This document shows positions 35,654 to 45,533 of a stretch of DNA of 64,000 bases, piece by piece; within the stretch, counting starts at the first letter, position 1, and the number at the start of each line of letters is the position of its first letter. Location of the stretch: contig NZ_BDFO01000001.1 of the NCBI RefSeq assembly GCF_001748245.1, forward strand, positions 4,353,461-4,417,460. The letters are read 5' to 3'. This DNA is from Oligoflexus tunisiensis. GTDB taxonomy: Bacteria; Bdellovibrionota_B; Oligoflexia; Oligoflexales; Oligoflexaceae. The position numbers and the translations under genes are program-made. The notes below the pieces were generated by a model, which saw only the letters and a program-made list of their open reading frames with translations, was not told the origin of the DNA and made no database searches.

Positions 35654-36178
35654 TTAGTTGCTCGAAGAATCAGGGTTGCAGCTGTTGAAGGTTGCGCCAG
35701 TTTTTTCTTCGATTTGGATGCTAGGATCAGCGGTGAGGCGCTCATCGATCACTGGACCGCAGAGGTCAGCCAGGCTTTGGACAGCCTGGAGGCCAGCGCA
35801 ATCGAGTTCGATGTCAACAGCTGGAACAGTCAGCTGATATTGTTCCAGCACAGTACATGCGGCTGTAGCGGGACCTACTTCCACGTCTTCAGCCTGGAAG
35901 GGAACTGCGTAGCCTTTCAGACTGAAAGAAGCGCCGATTTGTTTCGTGTTCTGCACTTCGATGCTGGGTGTTTCAGCAGCTGGGCGCCACTCGGTAGCGA
36001 CTTGCTTACAGGTAACCACAGCTTTGAAAGGTTTCAGCTGCTCGTTAGCTGACAGCTCAGTACACTTGTTTTTCAGGTCTTCCAGATTCATCGAAGATTG
36101 GCTGCCGCCTTGTGCAGCATAAGCCGAAGCAGAAAGTGCGAAACCGAACGCCAGGACAGACATGGAGATTGTTTTCAT
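35654..36178 (-). CDS. secreted protein of unknown function
   Basis: 174 residues. A clear signal peptide (MKTISMSVLAFGFALSASAYAA) is followed by a mature region with six cysteines that may pair, and a polar Ser/Asn tail. I recognise no family. Spaced 47 bases downstream of the elicitor-like lipoprotein gene on the same strand, so co-transcription is possible. Probably periplasmic or secreted. Confidence 0.7.
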   Translation of the reverse strand: MKTISMSVLAFGFALSASAYAAQGGSQSSMNLEDLKNKCTELSANEQLKPFKAVVTCKQVATEWRPAAETPSIEVQNTKQIGASFSLKGYAVPFQAEDVEVGPATAACTVLEQYQLTVPAVDIELDCAGLQAVQSLADLCGPVIDERLTADPSIQIEEKTGATFNSCNPDSSSN

Positions 36179-36225
36179 CGAAATAATCCTTATGCAAAGA
36201 TGGTGTTATACTAAACAGCTGGATA

Positions 36226-37566
36226 TCAGGGTTTAAACATCCCTGCCTTTTCCAACAGTTTTCGAATATCTTCGTTGTATTTTTTCACTTCCGGATTGTA
36301 CTGATCCTTGTTCACCGAGCCATTGGGCAGGAAAACCATATCCGGATGGAAGTTCAGACTGTTGCTCAGCCACTCGCCGGCGATGATTTTCAGACGGCCG
36401 TTGGCATCGGGCTTGGAGTCATAGTACAGACGGTACTCGTATGTGGGCGCCGCAAGGTCGTTGGCCAGACTCGTCGGGGAGTTATCCACTTCAGCCCGCT
36501 GACGGACCATCCAGGGGAAAGCCTTCACGATCAGCGCCTGGGGTTTCTCAGGATCCTTCGAAATGTTCAAGGCCACGCGGAAGAGAGGTTTCGACCAGAT
36601 TTCCGGACCTGGATCCTCATCAATGATGATGGGTTTCTTCTGATTGCCAAGATACTCTTCGATCAGGCGATGGAACGCCTCGGGACGGAGATCCTGAATC
36701 AATCCGTCAGTGGCGGCCAGGCCTTGATAACGGCGGCCGAAGATCTGGGGTTTGTAACCCTCGTAGTATTTGATCGTCAGAGCTTTCAGATCGCTTGGCG
36801 TAAAGTTGATGCCGTCGATGCTCAAGTCCTTCTTCGGCTCGATCGTGATGATGGAGGCCATGGCCCAGGCATCACAAAGACCTTCCCACTCGGCGGCGGC
36901 GATGTCGAAGTTATTCTGTTCCCACTCGACGATCCGGCTTTGTTTCCCTTGAACGTTCAACCAGCGATCCAGCTTGCTCAGGGGAGAGTCGCTCGTCTCG
37001 TACATGGCCTTATTACGGCGTGGATACCAGTAGGCCGCCCAGGGCGTACCGCTTTCCTGCGAGCTATAGGTCACCGTTTTTTTGTCAGCGGGCGTATCCG
37101 CGACGATTGCGGGATCGATGGTCAGCTCACCGATGGAATCGAAAACTTCACGAACAGCGGCAACTTCCTCTTTTTGGTAGGTAACAGCGCCCATGGCTTT
37201 TACGTCACCGGTGTTGGCCGCAAGGATTTGGCGGAGTGATTTGTAACGTTCCTGGATGGCCGCCACATCACTGTTGCCCTTTTGATAGGAACTACGGATT
37301 TCCATGAGTTCATTCAGATCAAGCTGTGCTTTGTAGAGGGCAACCGTATCACCAGCAGCGGTCAGCGCCTTGATCTCTTCTTCCTTGGCAGTTATCTGCG
37401 TTTGGACTTCATCACAAAGCGTCTGCAAATCAGCTCGGCAACTGGGACTCTCGACGAGGTTACCCTGAGAATCAATGTAACGATACTCGGTCTTTTCTTC
37501 TTTCTCCTGGCAAGCTACGGCAATCAGCAAAGGCAGAATAAGCGCAAACTTCTGACAACAATGCAT
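36226..37566 (-). CDS. lipoprotein with a transglutaminase-elicitor-like domain
   Basis: 446 residues. The lipoprotein signal ends VAC at residue 19. Residues about 35-110 are helical (coiled-coil-like). The next domain reads GTPWAAYWYPRRN, SPLSKLDRW, and WEGLCDAWAMASI, followed by INFTPSDLKALTIKYYEG. This order (PYWP-like loop, then a Cys in G-x-C-x-AW, then DLKAL) matches the Phytophthora-elicitor transglutaminase family, whose Cys is catalytic. The match is from memory of the pattern. It may crosslink or amidate proteins at the cell surface, but catalysis is unproven. Confidence 0.65.
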   Translation of the reverse strand: MHCCQKFALILPLLIAVACQEKEEKTEYRYIDSQGNLVESPSCRADLQTLCDEVQTQITAKEEEIKALTAAGDTVALYKAQLDLNELMEIRSSYQKGNSDVAAIQERYKSLRQILAANTGDVKAMGAVTYQKEEVAAVREVFDSIGELTIDPAIVADTPADKKTVTYSSQESGTPWAAYWYPRRNKAMYETSDSPLSKLDRWLNVQGKQSRIVEWEQNNFDIAAAEWEGLCDAWAMASIITIEPKKDLSIDGINFTPSDLKALTIKYYEGYKPQIFGRRYQGLAATDGLIQDLRPEAFHRLIEEYLGNQKKPIIIDEDPGPEIWSKPLFRVALNISKDPEKPQALIVKAFPWMVRQRAEVDNSPTSLANDLAAPTYEYRLYYDSKPDANGRLKIIAGEWLSNSLNFHPDMVFLPNGSVNKDQYNPEVKKYNEDIRKLLEKAGMFKP

Positions 37567-37819
37567 GGTGTTTCCTATCTACATAACGTTTACGGGAGCC
37601 TTGCGGGCTCTATTTTCCTGACAGGACCCCTTTTGCAGAAGTCGTTCCAAAAGTTAAGAAGCCGTGAGAACGCCCTTTGGAAGTTGGCAGGCGATTCATT
37701 CTGTGGATTCTCTGTAGTTGGGAGAGTACAGCGGTGATTGCTATTCCATGCATGGAACGCACGCCGCATGGGGATTTCCATGAAAGGAAACGGTGAACAT
37801 GCAGCGTTGCACATTCTCG

Positions 37820-39274
37820 TCAAAGCTCGTAACTGAGTCCTGTCTTATGTTTCGCTGCGACACGAGCGAGGAGCGCGGCCAATTGCGGACTTTCCGGGTT
37901 GAGATACTGTGCGACCTGCGTCGCGGAATAAAGCGCCGACTCCTGCAGATCCATGCCGGTAGTATGCTGACCTGCAAACCACAAACCCTCGACGCCTTGC
38001 CAACGTTTGAGTTCACGCGTGGCCCGGATCACGTCCGGCGTAATCAAAGGATGCTGAAAGCGTCTCTCCCCCAGAATGCGTGTTGGCTCCTGGGTTCGAC
38101 GGGACGCCCAACTTTTGAAAAGATCGACGGGACGACCTTGTATGGGTTCATGAATGCCCCCAAGCCAGACGCTCCCTTCACAGGATGAGTTGGCAATCCC
38201 TGCATTGTAAACGCTCCACTGTTTCCTCTCAGCAGACACATACACAGGGTCCTCATGGATTACGATGCGTGTATGGAAATAGTGATAACGATCGAGCAGC
38301 CTGTGAAGACCTTCGGCTCCAGGCAGATCGGCTACCCATATTTTACTATGCTGGGGCTGGGCGTTGATCACGACTTGCTCATAAGGCCCGTGACGGCCTT
38401 TCGCGGTTTGCAGATACCAAACGCCACCTGTTTTCTCCAAACGCAAAACCGGGGAGGAAAGGTGCACCTTTACGTTCTGACATCGTTCGATCATGCCCTG
38501 AAGGTTTCCTTGCAATCCGATTTTGGAATTCCACGTTGTGGCACTTTGGAAAAGATTGTCAGGAAAAGACAACGCGAAGGTTTGGAGAATCGAACGCGCC
38601 GACGTTTGCATGGCATCCTCCACAGGTAGCCCGAACATGGAGGATAACCACGGTGTGAGCAAACGATCCTTAAATTCCTGGGTGACCGTGAGACTGCGGA
38701 TCCATGCGTCCAGCGTGATTTCATAGGGACTATCACGCAGAATCATATTCCGTGCCGCCCGCGTATAGATTGCGAATTCGATGGCTGTTATGGGGGTGGC
38801 AATAGGATTCGAAGAGACGAAGTAGGGCTTCGCCTGGTCCAGGGGCAGAATGGTAAGACTGCCTTGGGCTTCCAGCACCTCATCATGCTCCCGATCACCT
38901 TCCCGATAGAGTCCCAGCTCTTCAAGCAGGGATACATAAAGAGGATGGGTGTCAGGATGAAAAAACTGAGCGCCTAAATCCACTGTAAGTTTTTCACCCC
39001 GATAGTCAAGCGCAAGAGAATCGCAGTGACCACCGATTTTTGCACGGGCTTCAAAAAGATCAATATCCCAGGCGGAATCACAAAGCCACGCGCTGGCCAG
39101 GCCACCCATGCCGCCACCGATAATGGCCAGACGTTTCAGCGGCCGGGTGGAAGGGGACGCCCATGAACGCGCGCTGTAAGCCGCGAGGGCACTGAAACTG
39201 GCAAGTTTGACAAGATTCTTTGCCAATTGACGTCGGGATAAAGTACCAGTCAGGTCGCTCTTGGGTAGGGGCAT
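37820..39274 (-). CDS. Tat-exported FAD-dependent amine oxidase/desaturase-like protein
   Basis: 484 residues. A twin-arginine signal (SRRQLAKNLVKLASFSALAAY) precedes the Rossmann FAD motif AIIGGGMGGLASAWLC and EARAKIGGHCDSL, the amine-oxidase signature. VDLGAQFFHPDTHP follows, and the C-terminus has GLWFAGQHTTGMDLQESA, the second FAD contact. It would oxidise an amine or a carotenoid-like substrate in the periplasm; the substrate is not deducible. The segment 37567-37819 before the next gene holds a weak hairpin and no gene. Confidence 0.82.
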   Translation of the reverse strand: MPLPKSDLTGTLSRRQLAKNLVKLASFSALAAYSARSWASPSTRPLKRLAIIGGGMGGLASAWLCDSAWDIDLFEARAKIGGHCDSLALDYRGEKLTVDLGAQFFHPDTHPLYVSLLEELGLYREGDREHDEVLEAQGSLTILPLDQAKPYFVSSNPIATPITAIEFAIYTRAARNMILRDSPYEITLDAWIRSLTVTQEFKDRLLTPWLSSMFGLPVEDAMQTSARSILQTFALSFPDNLFQSATTWNSKIGLQGNLQGMIERCQNVKVHLSSPVLRLEKTGGVWYLQTAKGRHGPYEQVVINAQPQHSKIWVADLPGAEGLHRLLDRYHYFHTRIVIHEDPVYVSAERKQWSVYNAGIANSSCEGSVWLGGIHEPIQGRPVDLFKSWASRRTQEPTRILGERRFQHPLITPDVIRATRELKRWQGVEGLWFAGQHTTGMDLQESALYSATQVAQYLNPESPQLAALLARVAAKHKTGLSYEL

Positions 39275-39384
39275 GCTCCATTCCTTTGCGGATCACGAAT
39301 GTTGCGCTCAACTTAGCGGGAAGATACGCAACAGGCAAGTCAGGTCCGACAGGACCTGGCTCAGGATGATGCCAGAAACCACCG

Positions 39385-40089
39385 TTAGCGATCGTCCTCT
39401 CCGAAGTGACGATCGCTGGGTGTCATGACTTTGAGGGGCCGATGCTCATCCAAAATTTTATTGAGGATATCGCAGGAACGCTGCACGTTGGGATCAATCC
39501 TGGCGACCGAACAACGCCGCAGCCGATTGCCCCGCTTCCAATCGATCAGGCATTGACAGATTTCACGCAGAGGCACCAAAAGGTAGCGTTTTACCTGGCT
39601 ATGCACATAGGCAAGGCTGACGAAGGCGACCAGAGACAGGAGTGTAACCGACCAGGCGCCACCGATGGCCGTCAGACGAAAGGTTTTTTGCGTCTGGGTC
39701 CAATGCCGATCATAGGACTGGGCCAGGGCCATGAGTATCTTTTCCGCCTCGGAGCGCAGCGCCGGGTCCTGATGCAGGGTCCGGCTATCCAGTTTGGATA
39801 GGGGCAGAAACAGAGTCACCGAATGTTTGGCGTCCTGAAGGTGCTGCCCGGTTTCGATCAAGCCCTGACTCCAGGCACTGTTCCATGTGGCAAAATCGGG
39901 TTCCTGCTGATGCAACGTGGTCAAAAGACGATTCATGCTTTGCCGCAGGCCAAGATCGACTTCCATAGGCACGCGCAGCTCATCATGAGCCATCCGCTCC
40001 AATAGATAGACTGTAAAAAAACTCAGAAGGACCTGAATGACCAGAAGAGCCACCATGCCCCGATGAAAACGTCGTTCAAAAACATACAT
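39385..40089 (-). CDS. two-helix membrane sensor-like protein, C-terminal HAMP-like
   Basis: 234 residues. Two hydrophobic helices at about 15-32 and 140-165 flank an extracytoplasmic domain of about 110 residues, and a cytoplasmic HAMP-like stretch follows (LVPLREICQCLIDWKRGN). No kinase or output domain is present, so it may signal through a partner. ATG 40089 with AAGGA 8 bases upstream is better than the longer open frame to 40152. It lies 22 bases after the trkA-like gene on the same strand. Confidence 0.6.
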   Translation of the reverse strand: MYVFERRFHRGMVALLVIQVLLSFFTVYLLERMAHDELRVPMEVDLGLRQSMNRLLTTLHQQEPDFATWNSAWSQGLIETGQHLQDAKHSVTLFLPLSKLDSRTLHQDPALRSEAEKILMALAQSYDRHWTQTQKTFRLTAIGGAWSVTLLSLVAFVSLAYVHSQVKRYLLVPLREICQCLIDWKRGNRLRRCSVARIDPNVQRSCDILNKILDEHRPLKVMTPSDRHFGEDDR

Positions 40090-40111
40090 GCAGGCTATCC
40101 TTTTGCGCGCG

Positions 40112-40783
40112 TTAGCCGCGTTCCTTGGTCTGTTCCAAAAGACGCGACACACTGCCGGTTGTTGACACCACGACGAGGATATCGTCGCGATGCAGAACCT
40201 CCTCAGGCTGCGCCAGCTTCACCTGACCAGACTGTGCCGCGCGAATGGCTACCACAGTCATTTCATAACGGCGCCGAAGATTCAATTCGAGCAGGGATTT
40301 GTTGGCAAAGGCTGCCGGTGTTTTAAATTCTGTCACTACAAGGTCGGAACCGAGGGACATTTCCTCGAGGATGGCTTCATCGATCACCCGATTCGCAAAG
40401 CGCTCACCGAAGGCCCATTCCGGATTGATGACTTCATCGGCTCCGACCAGACCGAGGATACGCGCATGAAGTTCATCATTCGCCCGGGCAATCACCCGAC
40501 GCGCGCCCATCTGTTTCAGGAGCGCGGTGCAGATGATGGCGGCCTCCTTGGACTGATCGCCCGTCGCACAAATACAGACATCGCGGGCGGCCGGATTCAG
40601 CTGCCGCAGCGTGTCCTCGTCGGTCGCGTCCACGCACAGAGCCTGAGCTGCATAGGCCGAGGCGATCTGCACCTTTTTCTGATCCACATCGAGGGCGATC
40701 ACTTCGGCATTTTTCTTGCCCAGCGTCTTGATCAGGCCCATTCCAAATTGCCCGAGTCCGATGACCAAAATCTGCTTTTTCAT
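40112..40783 (-). CDS. KtrA/TrkA-type potassium-uptake regulator
   Basis: 223 residues, RCK domain. The N-terminal Rossmann motif is VIGLGQFGMGL and the nucleotide acidic residue is in IALDVDQKKV. A TrkA_C ligand-binding domain (about 135-215) follows. Length equals one RCK-N plus one RCK-C, as in KtrA rather than the double TrkA. It sits 23 bases downstream of the channel gene and would gate it by nucleotide and second-messenger binding. Confidence 0.9.
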   Translation of the reverse strand: MKKQILVIGLGQFGMGLIKTLGKKNAEVIALDVDQKKVQIASAYAAQALCVDATDEDTLRQLNPAARDVCICATGDQSKEAAIICTALLKQMGARRVIARANDELHARILGLVGADEVINPEWAFGERFANRVIDEAILEEMSLGSDLVVTEFKTPAAFANKSLLELNLRRRYEMTVVAIRAAQSGQVKLAQPEEVLHRDDILVVVSTTGSVSRLLEQTKERG

Positions 40784-40806
40784 GTCATACTCCCAAACCT
40801 TGGCAC

Positions 40807-42825
40807 TCAGGTGACAACCACATCTTCACTGGGCAGGGTCCAGCGACTGCGCGTGGGCTGTTCCAACATAAAGATAAAGACGGACAAAGGCCCAACCCGA
40901 CCCAGAAACATGCAGGCCATAATTACCGCTTTTCCGAAAGCGTCCAGCTGCGGGGTTATCCCCAGCGATAGACCTGCAGTTCCCAAAGCGGCGAACACTT
41001 CGAAGAGCAGTTTCTCACTGTCCAGCGGCTGGGACATCAAAAGAATCAGGAAGGCCAGAGTCACCACGGCCATCGCTAGAAACGTCACCGTCATCGCCCG
41101 GTACACGGTGCTGTGCCTCAAATGCCGACCCAGTATCTGTACTTCCTGACGACCGCGGATGATATTCGCCGCGGTAAATAGTAGAACCATGAAGGTGGTG
41201 GTTTTGATACCCCCCGAAGTGCCGCCCGGACTTCCCCCCACAAACATTAGGAACATCATCACATAAGTGGAAGATTTGGTCAGGGTAGTCATGTCCACCG
41301 CATTAAAGCCCGCCGTGCGCGTCGTGACGGAATGAAACCAGGCGTTGTGAATCTTATCCGCTACAGAAAGATCTTTGAAAGCGGCGTTCCATTCGAGACC
41401 CAGTAGAATCAAGGTCCCGCCAAAGAGCAGGACTATCGTCGCGACCAACACCAATTTATATTGGATGGGGACCGGTCCCTCGCGACCTAAACGCGGCAGG
41501 GCCATCACAAACGCAGGGGAAAGCCCACCTACTATAATCAGGATGGCTACCGTATGGAGAATGACGGGATGCTGCTGCCAGGGTATAAGATTGGCACTTT
41601 CCAGAGCAAATCCGGCATTGCAAAAAGCGGAGATCGCGGTAAAGATTCCTTTCCAGATCGCCATGGTCCAGGGCTGGCCGGCCTTTGCAAAGGCCAATGT
41701 CAGAACAATGGCTCCGGCCGCTTCCACAAGCAAGGTGAAGACCAGCACCCGAGCCAGGGTATGCCGCATCTCTGATTTCAATTTTTTTTGTCCAATGACA
41801 CTGGCCAGCGTTGCCTCTTGCGTGACGCTCATCCTTTGGCCCATCAAAAAGAGAGCCAACGAGGAGAGGGTCATGATTCCGAGGCCTCCGACCTGTATCA
41901 AAATCAGAATGATCACCTGATCCACGACGCTGAAATGCTTAACCGTATCCAGAACCGTAAGGCCGGTGATGCATACGGCACTTACGGCCGTGAAGGCGGC
42001 ATCAATCAACGCGATCCCACCCCCGGCGACGCCGCGGAAAGGCACAGCCAGCAGGAGGGTTCCAATGAGACAGAACCAAAGAAAGAAGGTGATCACCACG
42101 CCTTCGGGATGAAAGAAGAGTCCTTCCATGATTTTCGTGAAACGACGGCGTACGCCTGTTTTATAGCGAAAGGTGGTGGCACAGGCGAGCAGTCCGAAGA
42201 AACTGAGGCGGCTGGCGCTGACCAGATACTCCGAACGCAAGAGGAAAACCGGCAAAATACCGATCACCAGAGCCCCCGCGGCCAGAAATAGACTGCCCTT
42301 CTTCCAGGCCAATCGATTGTAATAGCGATCCATGAAGGAAAAGATCAGACAAAGCCAGGTGGAAAAAACCAGCCAGGCCTGAGCCATCGTATCCGCGGTC
42401 ACACGAAAAAGCTGAACGAGGACCCAGTTGAGGGTCGTCATCAGCAGCATGCTTTTCAAGAGATCATGGCGAAACGCATCCGGTCGCCATCGTTCATGGG
42501 TGACCACGCCCGGCAGAAGATAGGCACTGAGCATCAGAAGGCAAAGCACGAAGTAGGCGCGGGCCGGCAGCAGATAGAGATAGAAAAGCGAAACCACCGT
42601 CGCGGTCAGAAGGCCAAGTCCCATCAGCCATCGGGCCTTGCGTCCATCGAAAAAAAACAGAAAGGCGATCAGACTGAGCCCCAGGCTGACGAGCAGCCCC
42701 GGATCCACGCGTGTCCCCAGCGCCGGTAACAGCTGATGGCTGGCACTCAGAACAATGGCAAAGCTGGTCCCGAGTGTCAGAAAGAAGCCGAGCTTCAACG
42801 GGTTCAGATACAGAAACTTCAACAT
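40807..42825 (-). CDS. KtrB/TrkH-type potassium channel subunit with an N-terminal extension
   Basis: 672 residues. The C-terminal 450 residues are a TrkH/KtrB channel with four selectivity loops such as FTAVSAVCITGLT and FTAISAFCNAGF. The first 210 residues add about six further helices, longer than a typical KtrB (about 450). Together with the RCK protein downstream it forms a membrane potassium uptake system. The divergent decarboxylase gene starts 110 bases away, sharing a promoter region. Confidence 0.88.
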   Translation of the reverse strand: MLKFLYLNPLKLGFFLTLGTSFAIVLSASHQLLPALGTRVDPGLLVSLGLSLIAFLFFFDGRKARWLMGLGLLTATVVSLFYLYLLPARAYFVLCLLMLSAYLLPGVVTHERWRPDAFRHDLLKSMLLMTTLNWVLVQLFRVTADTMAQAWLVFSTWLCLIFSFMDRYYNRLAWKKGSLFLAAGALVIGILPVFLLRSEYLVSASRLSFFGLLACATTFRYKTGVRRRFTKIMEGLFFHPEGVVITFFLWFCLIGTLLLAVPFRGVAGGGIALIDAAFTAVSAVCITGLTVLDTVKHFSVVDQVIILILIQVGGLGIMTLSSLALFLMGQRMSVTQEATLASVIGQKKLKSEMRHTLARVLVFTLLVEAAGAIVLTLAFAKAGQPWTMAIWKGIFTAISAFCNAGFALESANLIPWQQHPVILHTVAILIIVGGLSPAFVMALPRLGREGPVPIQYKLVLVATIVLLFGGTLILLGLEWNAAFKDLSVADKIHNAWFHSVTTRTAGFNAVDMTTLTKSSTYVMMFLMFVGGSPGGTSGGIKTTTFMVLLFTAANIIRGRQEVQILGRHLRHSTVYRAMTVTFLAMAVVTLAFLILLMSQPLDSEKLLFEVFAALGTAGLSLGITPQLDAFGKAVIMACMFLGRVGPLSVFIFMLEQPTRSRWTLPSEDVVVT

Positions 42826-42935
42826 AACACCGTCCAGAATTTTCGCAGACCTCGGGAGGATTTTAGCATAGGATGCGCGCAGAGTGACCCGGAATATGAG
42901 AGGCGGGTTACCTCTGTCAGGAAGGACCTCAACAA

Positions 42936-44435
42936 ATGAATGAGAACAACAGTCCCTTTCCGCTGGATCCCGAGCGGCTCACACAGGCCATCCAGCAGTT
43001 GCTCCCGGTGATCGCACAGCATCTTGGTCAGCTCCCCCAGCAGCCCGTCAAGCCAGGAATCAAGCCAGGCGACGTGGCCCGAAATTTTGCAGCGGCGGCC
43101 CCGCCCACGGCCCGAAGTCTCGATGAGCTGCTGAAGGAGTTCCAGGACCTTATTCTGCCCGCGATCACGCACTGGCAGCATCCCCGTTTTTTTGCTTACT
43201 ATCCTGCGACGACTTCATTGCCCGCGGTGCTGAGTGAACTCCTCATCGCCGCGCTGGGTTCCGTCGGACTGCAATGGAGCGCGAATCCTGCGGCGACAGA
43301 ACTGGAATGCGTGGTGATGGACTGGATCATGCGGCTTTTGCATGCGCCGGAGGATTCACCTTTTCTGCATCTGTCCCGCCAGGGCGGAGGCCTGATACAA
43401 AACACCGCGGGCGAGGCCCTGGCCGTGGTGATGGTGGCCGCGCGCGTGCAGCAGCATCGGCGGGAAGGAGCCGGGCGTGAACAGGATCCCGAAGATATCT
43501 ACTGGCAGGATTCCTCCTCGCTGGTGGCTTATATGTCCGATCAAACCCATTTTTCCGGGCCCAAAGCCGTGCGGGTCGCGGGCATGCGGCTTCACAAAAT
43601 TCCAGCGCGCAGGCTCGCGCATGGGAATATGGGGATTAGCGCGGAGGATGCGCGTCAGACCATGGCCGCGGATCGGGCCCAGGGTTTAACGCCCTGCGCG
43701 GTGCTGCTCAACTATGGTTCGACCAACACCAGCGGTTATGATGAACTCGCCTCCTTCGTTGGCATGCGCGAACAGGAGAAGGTCTGGGTGCATGTGGATG
43801 CCGCCTATGCCGGAGCCTCGTTGATTTTGCCGGAATATCGCGAACGCGCGCGTCTGATTCAGGACATCGCAACGTCATTCAACTTCAACGGATCGAAGTG
43901 GTTTCTTTGCGGTTTTGATTCGGCCTTTCTCTTTATTCGCGATCGGCAACTCCTCAGAACGGTCTATGCCGCCGGCGGCGAGTACCTCGCGCAAACCGGG
44001 GACGAGTCCATTTACAATCCGGAATTCAAGGACTGGTCGATCCCCTTGGGACGACGCTTTCGATCTCTGCGCATCTGGATGGTGCTTTCCTATTATGGAG
44101 TGGAAGGTTTACAAGCCTATCTGCGCGGTTCGATCGCACAGGCCGATTGGTTCCGAGAGAAAATTGATGCTTCGGCAGCCTTTCAACAGATCGTACGGAC
44201 GGAATGGGGGCTGGTTTGCTTTCAGCTGAAGAGCACGGATCCCGGCAAAAATGAGCTTTTTTTGCAGCGTTTGGAAGAGCGGAGTGAGCAGGGTCGCAAC
44301 TTTCTGTTCTATCCGTCGCAGCTCAATGGCCAGCATTTTGTGCGGCTGGCGCTCGGCAGTGTGCACACGACGCAGGAGGACCTCGAAATGTTCTGGGCAA
44401 TCTGCCTGGAAGCGTCCCAAGGGCTTCACGACTAA
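42936..44435 (+). CDS. PLP-dependent decarboxylase, aromatic-L-amino-acid decarboxylase-like
   Basis: 499 residues, group II amino acid decarboxylase fold. HWQHPRFFAYYPATTS and FSGPKAVRVAGM are family motifs, WVHVDAAYAGAS binds the PLP pyridine, and the Schiff-base Lys lies in NFNGSKWFLCGFD (the usual N-P-H-K is N-G-S-K here). PLP decarboxylases of this group act on Trp, Dopa, Glu or related acids; the substrate is not clear. It stands divergent from the potassium operon and convergent on leuB. Confidence 0.88.
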   Translation: MNENNSPFPLDPERLTQAIQQLLPVIAQHLGQLPQQPVKPGIKPGDVARNFAAAAPPTARSLDELLKEFQDLILPAITHWQHPRFFAYYPATTSLPAVLSELLIAALGSVGLQWSANPAATELECVVMDWIMRLLHAPEDSPFLHLSRQGGGLIQNTAGEALAVVMVAARVQQHRREGAGREQDPEDIYWQDSSSLVAYMSDQTHFSGPKAVRVAGMRLHKIPARRLAHGNMGISAEDARQTMAADRAQGLTPCAVLLNYGSTNTSGYDELASFVGMREQEKVWVHVDAAYAGASLILPEYRERARLIQDIATSFNFNGSKWFLCGFDSAFLFIRDRQLLRTVYAAGGEYLAQTGDESIYNPEFKDWSIPLGRRFRSLRIWMVLSYYGVEGLQAYLRGSIAQADWFREKIDASAAFQQIVRTEWGLVCFQLKSTDPGKNELFLQRLEERSEQGRNFLFYPSQLNGQHFVRLALGSVHTTQEDLEMFWAICLEASQGLHD

Positions 44436-44443
44436 GGAAAAAA

Positions 44444-44463
44444 GGTGGAACCGAAGTTCCACC
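44444..44463 (-). terminator. intrinsic terminator of the ilv-leu operon
   Basis: On the minus strand GGTGGAAC-TTCG-GTTCCACC, an 8-bp stem with UUCG tetraloop, is followed by TTTTTTCC. It sits 8 bases past the leuB stop. Seen from the plus strand it follows the decarboxylase stop by 8 bases too, so it may serve both. Confidence 0.9.
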
Positions 44464-44471
44464 TTCCTGCA

Positions 44472-45533
44472 CTATTCCGCGCCCAGGGCGGAACACACGC
44501 GGGTGGTGAGTTCCCGCGTATGACTGGGATGATAGCGTTCCAGATCCGGGGTCAAGGGTCCGGTGGCCAGAACCTTTTCCACCGCCCGCTCCACCGCATC
44601 CGCGAGGTCCGGCTGATGCAGCGACAGCCGCAGCATCATCGCGACGCTCAGGATGGTACCGATCGGGTTGGCAATGCCGCGCCCGGCGATATCCGGAGCC
44701 GAACCATGAATGGGTTCATAAAGCCCCAGCTGTTCACCGAGTGAAGCGGAGGGCAGAAGACCCAGGGAACCGGCCAGCGTACTGGCTTGATCCGAAAGAA
44801 TATCGCCGAACATGTTTTCGGTGAGCAGCACATCGAACTGTGCGGGCTTCAGCGTCAGGTACATGGCCGCGGCATCGACCAGCACATGTTCCAGCTGCAC
44901 GTCCGGGAATTCGCGTTCCATCACTTCGGTCACCACCTGGCGCCAGAGGCGCGAGGTTTCCATCACATTGGCTTTATCGATCGAACAGAGTTTTTTTCGA
45001 CGTTGTTGCGCAAGACGGCCCGCCACCCGCGCGATGCGTTCGATTTCATGGCGATGATAGCGGCAGACATCGAAGGCGCTGTCCGGATCGCGACCCTTTT
45101 CACCAAAATAAATACCACCGGTCAACTCCCGCACCATCAGAAGGTCCACGCCCTGCAGGATCTCGGGGCGATAGGGTGTAAAGGGAGCCAGAGCCGGTCG
45201 CGCCACCACAGGACGCAGGTTGGCGTAAACGCCCATTTCCTTTCTCAACTGCAAAAGGCCGGCTTCCGGCCGGAGATGTCCCGGATTGTTTTCCCATTTG
45301 GGTCCGCCCACGGCTCCTAGAAGCACCGCGTGAGCCTCTTTGCAGGCCTGCAGCGTTTCGGGGAAAATAGGCTCTCCACAAAGATCAAGAGCGGAACCTC
45401 CGATCCAGCCATGTTCCAGGCGCAGATCGATGGAACCCATCTGCGCGGCCTTTTGTAAAACAAGAATGGCACTTTCCAAAACTTCGGGCCCGATGCCATC
45501 ACCGGGTAGTATCACAACATGCGCATCTGTCAC
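44472..45533 (-). CDS. leuB: 3-isopropylmalate dehydrogenase
   Basis: 353 residues, normal length. Third step of leucine synthesis: NAD-dependent oxidative decarboxylation of 3-isopropylmalate. VVILPGDGIGPEV at the N-terminus, VRELTGGIYFG, the Lys in SIDKANVMETS, and ENMFGDILSDQAS (metal-binding Asp) are present. Last gene of the operon; overlaps leuD by 4 bases. Confidence 0.96.
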   Translation of the reverse strand: MTDAHVVILPGDGIGPEVLESAILVLQKAAQMGSIDLRLEHGWIGGSALDLCGEPIFPETLQACKEAHAVLLGAVGGPKWENNPGHLRPEAGLLQLRKEMGVYANLRPVVARPALAPFTPYRPEILQGVDLLMVRELTGGIYFGEKGRDPDSAFDVCRYHRHEIERIARVAGRLAQQRRKKLCSIDKANVMETSRLWRQVVTEVMEREFPDVQLEHVLVDAAAMYLTLKPAQFDVLLTENMFGDILSDQASTLAGSLGLLPSASLGEQLGLYEPIHGSAPDIAGRGIANPIGTILSVAMMLRLSLHQPDLADAVERAVEKVLATGPLTPDLERYHPSHTRELTTRVCSALGAE

